A stretch of DNA of 64,000 nucleotides from Bradyrhizobium sp. CCGB12 (lineage in GTDB: Bacteria; Pseudomonadota; Alphaproteobacteria; Rhizobiales; Xanthobacteraceae): the NCBI RefSeq assembly GCF_024199845.1, contig NZ_JANADO010000001.1:4278001-4342000 (forward strand), read 5' to 3'. This document shows positions 60,426-64,000 of the stretch, piece after piece (position 1 is the stretch's first letter; the number at the start of each line of letters is the position of its first letter). Both the position numbers and the translations under genes were made by a program. The notes under the pieces are model-generated. The model did not search any database. It saw only the letters and a list, made by a program, of their open reading frames with translations, and was not told the origin of the DNA.

Positions 60426-61700
60426 TCAACGCTTCCCCGGCCCCATATAGCCGAACAGGAACCCCGCCACCTTGCGCATCTGGATCTCCTCGCTGCCTTC
60501 CGTGATGCGATACCTCCGGTGGTGGCGGTAGATGTGCTCGAATGGCTTGTGGCGTGAGTAGCCCATGCCGCCATGGACCTGCATGGCGCGGTCGGCGGAT
60601 TCGCAGCAGAGGCGGTTTGCCCAGTAGTTGCACATGGAGACGCGGTCGGAGAGCGTGCGCTCGACCTGCTCCTCGGTGAGCTGGTCCATCTCCCAGGCAG
60701 TCTTGCGGATCAGAAGGCGCAGCATCTCCGCTTGCGTCGCGAGTTCGACCAGCGGGAACTGGATCGCCTGGTTCTCGGCCAGCGCCTTGCCGAACGGCTT
60801 TCGCTCGCGCGCGTACTTGACGCTCTCGTTGATGCAGTAGACGGCGGCACCGAGCGAGCTTGCGGCCTGGCGGATGCGGTTCTGGTGGACAAAACACTGC
60901 GCCAGCGACAGGCCGCGGCCAACCTCGCCGAACTGCGCATCCTCAGGCACGAACACGTCGGTGAAGCTGACACGCGGATGATCGGTCGGCATGTTGAAAG
61001 TCCACATGTACTCCTCGACCTTGACGCCGTGGCTCTTGGCCGGCACCAGGAAGCAGGTGATGCCGCGGGCATCGCCGTCGTTGCCGCTGGTGCGCGCGAA
61101 CAGCGCGCAGTGGGTGGCGACGTGCATGCCCGTGGTCCACATCTTCTCACCGTTGATGACCCAGCCCTTGACGTTGTCGCGGGTCGCCGGCACCGCGCGC
61201 GTCTCCATGTGGGTGGCGTCGGAGCCGTGATGCGGCTCGGTCAGACCAAAGGTGATGCGGTACTTGCCCTTGATCGAGCCGTCGATCATCGCCTTCTGGT
61301 CGTCGCGGCCGTAGCGGTCGAGCATGGTGACAACGGGAAAATTGCCGACGATGGAGTGTTCGTTCTGAAGGTCGTTATGCAGCCCGAGACCCTTGGCGGC
61401 AAAATGCTCGCGGATCACCGCCATCCAGAGATTGGAGCCGTCCTTGCCGCCGTACTGCTTCGGCACCGGAAAGCGGAGGTGACCAGCGGCATCGGCGAGA
61501 TCCTTCGCCTTGCGCAGCAAGGCCTCCCATTCGTGCCGCGGCAGGCCGCCATTCTCGAAATCGGTGCGCGCCCATTCGCGGCGATGATCGAAGAAGCGGA
61601 TGTTGTCATCGGCCTCCTCCAGCGGCTTGATCTCGCGCGCAATGAAACGATCGAGCTCTGCGAGATAGGCGACGAGATCGGCAGGCAGTGAGAAATCCAA
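60426..61700 (-). CDS. Acyl-CoA dehydrogenase
   Basis: A 424-residue FAD enzyme of the acyl-CoA dehydrogenase family. It has an N-terminal helical domain (LPADLVAYLAELDRFIAREI), FAD/substrate motifs ITFGLTEPHHGSDATHM and VINGEKMWTTGMHVATHCAL, and the C-terminal helical domain ending MQVHGGMGYSRHKPFEHIYR, RITEGSEEIQMRKVAGFLFG. A roughly 20-residue acidic/aromatic insertion (EEADDNIRFFDHRREWARTD) near residue 28 marks a subgroup common in alphaproteobacteria. It is not of the ACAD10/11 type seen at 12 kb. The substrate is unknown; neighbours suggest fatty or related acids. Confidence 0.92.
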   Translation of the reverse strand: MDFSLPADLVAYLAELDRFIAREIKPLEEADDNIRFFDHRREWARTDFENGGLPRHEWEALLRKAKDLADAAGHLRFPVPKQYGGKDGSNLWMAVIREHFAAKGLGLHNDLQNEHSIVGNFPVVTMLDRYGRDDQKAMIDGSIKGKYRITFGLTEPHHGSDATHMETRAVPATRDNVKGWVINGEKMWTTGMHVATHCALFARTSGNDGDARGITCFLVPAKSHGVKVEEYMWTFNMPTDHPRVSFTDVFVPEDAQFGEVGRGLSLAQCFVHQNRIRQAASSLGAAVYCINESVKYARERKPFGKALAENQAIQFPLVELATQAEMLRLLIRKTAWEMDQLTEEQVERTLSDRVSMCNYWANRLCCESADRAMQVHGGMGYSRHKPFEHIYRHHRRYRITEGSEEIQMRKVAGFLFGYMGPGKR

Positions 61701-61912
61701 GGGTTCTCTCCCGGAATGATTTTATCGTTTTGCGTTAAGGCGCTAGGCGCAACCTTGCTTCGCATGATTAAGCGGAGAAGAGCGCATCCAAGTCAAGCAA
61801 GGCGAGGCGTGTCAGGTACGCAAGGCGCATTGCGCAATTCGATGGTGCTCAGGCGCGGACGCGCGTTAGTATGCCGCGAATATTCCTTCACAAGAAAATG
61901 CGGGAGCGTGCG

Positions 61913-62692
61913 ATGGAGCTGAAATTCTCGAAGGTGGAACGCAAGGGGCCGATCACGATCGTCACGCTGTCGCGTCCCGAGGTCTACAACGCGCTGCACA
62001 CCGACGCGCATTTCGAGCTCAACAAGGTCTTCGACGATTTCTCCGCCGATCCCGAGCAGTGGATCGCGATCGTCACAGGCAGCGGCGACAAGGCGTTCTG
62101 CGCCGGCAACGACCTGAAGTGGCAGGCAGCCGGCGGCAAGCGTGGCTGGGACAAGGGCGGCTTTGCCGGCCTCACCGCGCGCTTCGACTGCGACAAGCCG
62201 ATCATCGCCGCGGTGAACGGTGTGGCGATGGGCGGCGGCTTCGAGATCGCGCTGGCGTGCGACCTGATCATCGCCTCGGAGAACGCGACCTTCGCCCTGC
62301 CCGAGCCGCGAGTCGGCCTCGCCGCACTTGCCGGCGGCCTGCATCGGCTGCCGCGGCAGATCGGCCTCAAGCGCGCCATGGGCATGATCCTCACCGCGCG
62401 CCATGTCAGCGCCAGGGAAGGCCAGGAGCTCGGCTTCGTCAACGAGGTGGTGGCGCAGGGCGAGGCGCTCAACGCCGCGCTGCGCTGGGCGGAGATGATC
62501 ACCAAGAACTCGCCGATGTCGATCCGGGCCTCGAAGCAGGCCATCCAGAGAGGGCTTGGCGTCTCGCTGGAACAGGCGATCGAGGAGCAGCGCGACTATC
62601 CGGCGGTGAAGGCGATGGCGGCCTCACAGGATTATATCGAGGGCCCGAAGGCGTTCTCGGAGAAGCGGCCGCCGAAATGGGTGGGGAAGTAA
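61913..62692 (+). CDS. Enoyl-CoA hydratase-family protein
   Basis: A 259-residue crotonase-fold protein. Oxyanion blocks are GSGDKAFCAGNDLKWQAAGG and AVNGVAMGGGFEIALACDLI. One catalytic Glu is kept (FALPEPRVGLAALAGG) while the second position is Ala, as in carnitinyl-CoA-dehydratase-like members. ATG 61913 has GGGAG eight bases upstream; ATGs at 61871 and 61898 are rejected. It is divergent from the ACAD gene, the 212-base gap holding both promoters. Confidence 0.92.
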   Translation: MELKFSKVERKGPITIVTLSRPEVYNALHTDAHFELNKVFDDFSADPEQWIAIVTGSGDKAFCAGNDLKWQAAGGKRGWDKGGFAGLTARFDCDKPIIAAVNGVAMGGGFEIALACDLIIASENATFALPEPRVGLAALAGGLHRLPRQIGLKRAMGMILTARHVSAREGQELGFVNEVVAQGEALNAALRWAEMITKNSPMSIRASKQAIQRGLGVSLEQAIEEQRDYPAVKAMAASQDYIEGPKAFSEKRPPKWVGK

Positions 62693-62705
62693 GAGGTCTC
62701 ACCGC

Positions 62706-62792
62706 CGTCATTGCGAGGAGCCCTTGCGACGAAGCAATCCAGAGCGCCTCCGTGGAAAGACTCTGGATTGCTTCGCTGCGCTCGCAATGACG
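62706..62792. repeat. Palindromic repeat (CATTGCGAG/GCAATCCAGA family)
   Basis: A full unit with CGTCATTGCGAGGAG ... GAAGCAATCCAGAG facing CTCTGGATTGCTTC ... CTCGCAATGACGG. It lies between the convergent hydratase and DUF6285 genes. Confidence 0.85.
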
Positions 62793-62808
62793 GAGGATGG
62801 CGCGTCGT

Positions 62809-63186
62809 CTACCCACCCCGCCCCAGCTCGCGCTTGTACGATGCGTAATTCGGCTGATCCACCGCGAGCTTGTCCATCGTGGTCGCCCAGAGATGCTCGG
62901 CGAGGCCCGGCGTCGCCAAATCGACCTCGCCTTTCGCGATACGATCAGCGAGAGCCCGGTTGAGCTCCGTCACCGAGCCGTCCGTCCCGAGCAGCGCCCG
63001 CAGGCGCTCGACTTCCGCAGCATCGCTCCCCTCCTCCTGCGTCAGCTGCCGCGTGACGAGGTCGAGGATGTTGATGGCGACGCGGAGCTTGAAGGCCTGG
63101 TGGCCGGAGATCAGCGGCGTGATGTCGTCGCGGAGGAAGTCGGCGACCGCCTTGGTCAGCTCGATCGGAGTCGGTTCGTCCTGCAT
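62809..63186 (-). CDS. DUF6285 protein, LvaB-like kinase partner
   Basis: A 125-residue helical protein (TPIELTKAVADFLRDDITPL, HQAFKLRVAINILDLVTRQL, LNRALADRIAKGEVDL). I recognise it as the DUF6285 type, which regularly follows phosphotransferase genes. The LvaB protein of Pseudomonas putida levulinate catabolism, needed for activity of the hydroxyacyl-CoA kinase LvaA, belongs to this type as I recall. It starts three bases after the kinase stop, so the two are co-translated. An accessory role for that kinase is the best guess. Confidence 0.8.
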   Translation of the reverse strand: MQDEPTPIELTKAVADFLRDDITPLISGHQAFKLRVAINILDLVTRQLTQEEGSDAAEVERLRALLGTDGSVTELNRALADRIAKGEVDLATPGLAEHLWATTMDKLAVDQPNYASYKRELGRGG

Positions 63187-63189
63187 GCG

Positions 63190-64000
63190 TCAGCTCCCGC
63201 GCGGCGCCAAGAGCCGCAACAGATCGATCTCGGTTTCGGAGGCGCGGCGGCCGATCATGGCGCGCTCCATGGAATGGTCCGGCCCCTCGCGGAAGCGCTG
63301 CATCATGCCGCCGCACATGATGCCCCAGCGCAGGGTCCCCATCACTTCCCAGAATTTGACGCGTGCTGCATCGACCCTGCGGCCTGCGGCCTCATAGCCC
63401 GCGAACAGCTCCTCGCGCGAACCAAAGCCGCCGACCGGCTTGTCGATCTCGCCAAAGCGCCATGAATTGACACAGACCCAGCCGAGATCCTCCATGGGAT
63501 CGCCGAGATGGGCGAGTTCCCAGTCGAGGACGGCACGGACGCCGTCGGCGTCGATGATGAGATTGCCGTTGCGGAAATCGCCATGCACCAGCGTCTCCTC
63601 CGCAGACGGACCGGGATCGTGGTCGCGTAGCCAGCGCAGCGCCAGCTCGAAGACGGGCTTTGGCCAGTTCAGGCTGCGATAGTCGCGCTCGAACTCAGAG
63701 ATCTCCTGGGTCGCGCCCCGGCGGCGAAGCGCGGGTAGCTTGTCCTGCGGCAATTTATGCAGGCCGGCGAGCACGCCACCGATCTGCCGCGCCAGAATCG
63801 GTCGCGCTGCGGCGAACTCCTCATCGCGAAGAATCTTGCGGGCGATGGTTTCGCCTTCGATCCGCTGCATGATGAAGCCGGTGCCGAGGTCGTCCTCCAC
63901 CGTGAGCACATGCATCACGCGCGGGGACGGCACGCCCGCCTCATAGGCGAGCTGCATCAGCTGCGCTTCGGCGGCAAGGCCTGCCGCGCGCGTCGGCGCC
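63190..64000 (-). CDS. Phosphotransferase, LvaA/ACAD10-kinase-like (N-terminus off the window)
   Basis: Only the C-terminal 269 residues are present and the frame is open to base 64000. It is an aminoglycoside-phosphotransferase-fold kinase: hinge DLGTGFIMQRIEGETIARKI, catalytic loop LVHGDFRNGNLIIDADG, metal-binding DWELAHLGDPMEDLGWVCVN and GYEAAGRRVDAARVKFWEVM. The family includes LvaA and the kinase domains of ACAD10/11, which phosphorylate 4-hydroxyacyl-CoAs. The DUF6285 gene follows directly. Typically an ACAD gene is part of the same cluster and may lie beyond the right edge. Confidence 0.88.
   Translation of the reverse strand, partial: APTRAAGLAAEAQLMQLAYEAGVPSPRVMHVLTVEDDLGTGFIMQRIEGETIARKILRDEEFAAARPILARQIGGVLAGLHKLPQDKLPALRRRGATQEISEFERDYRSLNWPKPVFELALRWLRDHDPGPSAEETLVHGDFRNGNLIIDADGVRAVLDWELAHLGDPMEDLGWVCVNSWRFGEIDKPVGGFGSREELFAGYEAAGRRVDAARVKFWEVMGTLRWGIMCGGMMQRFREGPDHSMERAMIGRRASETEIDLLRLLAPRGS

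Overview
The window looks like chromosomal DNA of Bradyrhizobium or a close relative in the Nitrobacteraceae. The signs are high G+C, the hopanoid genes hpnC/hpnD with the C-2 methylase gene hpnP, abundant acyl-CoA catabolism genes, and many palindromic intergenic repeats of the kind scattered through Bradyrhizobium genomes. I see no rRNA, tRNA, CRISPR array, phage, transposase, integrase, or nod/nif gene.

Layout. 0-10 kb: end of a hopanoid operon (hpnC, hpnD running off the left edge), two small secreted proteins, an RND/MMPL-type lipid exporter, and eutB-hpnP-eutC, in which the 2-methylhopanoid methylase gene sits between the two subunits of ethanolamine ammonia-lyase. 10-20 kb: a chemoreceptor, an ACAD10/11-like acyl-CoA dehydrogenase, an orphan amino-acid-type binding protein, an HdeD-like membrane protein, a Rieske-FAD oxidoreductase, folE, an epoxide-hydrolase-like enzyme and an HD phosphohydrolase. 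19.9-26.6 kb: three tightly packed genes (transglutaminase-DUF2126, ATP-grasp fused to alpha-E, transglutaminase). They form a predicted but, to my knowledge, uncharacterised peptide-ligase/transglutaminase system. 26.7-37.5 kb: a dehydratase, an HpaI-type aldolase, an Ldh2-type dehydrogenase and the regulator hpaR, divergent from hpaH-F-E-D-G plus a ThDP enzyme. This is the meta-cleavage route for homoprotocatechuate, with a perfect 16-bp palindrome as likely operator. 37.6-48 kb: two 2-oxoglutarate/iron oxygenases (AlkB and a partner), DUF2848/amidase, a DUF35-thiolase-SDR trio, an SMP-30 protein and PEP carboxylase.

48.1-54.3 kb is the accessory part. It holds a long non-coding repeat-like block, a serine hydrolase, and a 1200-residue protein joining a degenerate receiver and LuxR-type DNA-binding domain to secreted-protein-like modules with 83-residue tandem repeats. 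A small NTF2-like protein follows. A 55-bp exact direct repeat, containing the 3' end of yccF, brackets the giant gene and the NTF2-like gene. That is the footprint expected of an inserted segment, although no recombinase is present.

54.8-64 kb is an acyl-CoA catabolic neighbourhood: two AMP-forming acyl-CoA ligases, two crotonase-fold enzymes, a dienoyl-CoA-reductase-like SDR, an acyl-CoA dehydrogenase, and at the right edge a DUF6285 protein next to a phosphotransferase. That last pair resembles the LvaB/LvaA hydroxyacyl-CoA kinase of levulinate catabolism. All family calls come from reading motifs and gene order; no database search was run.
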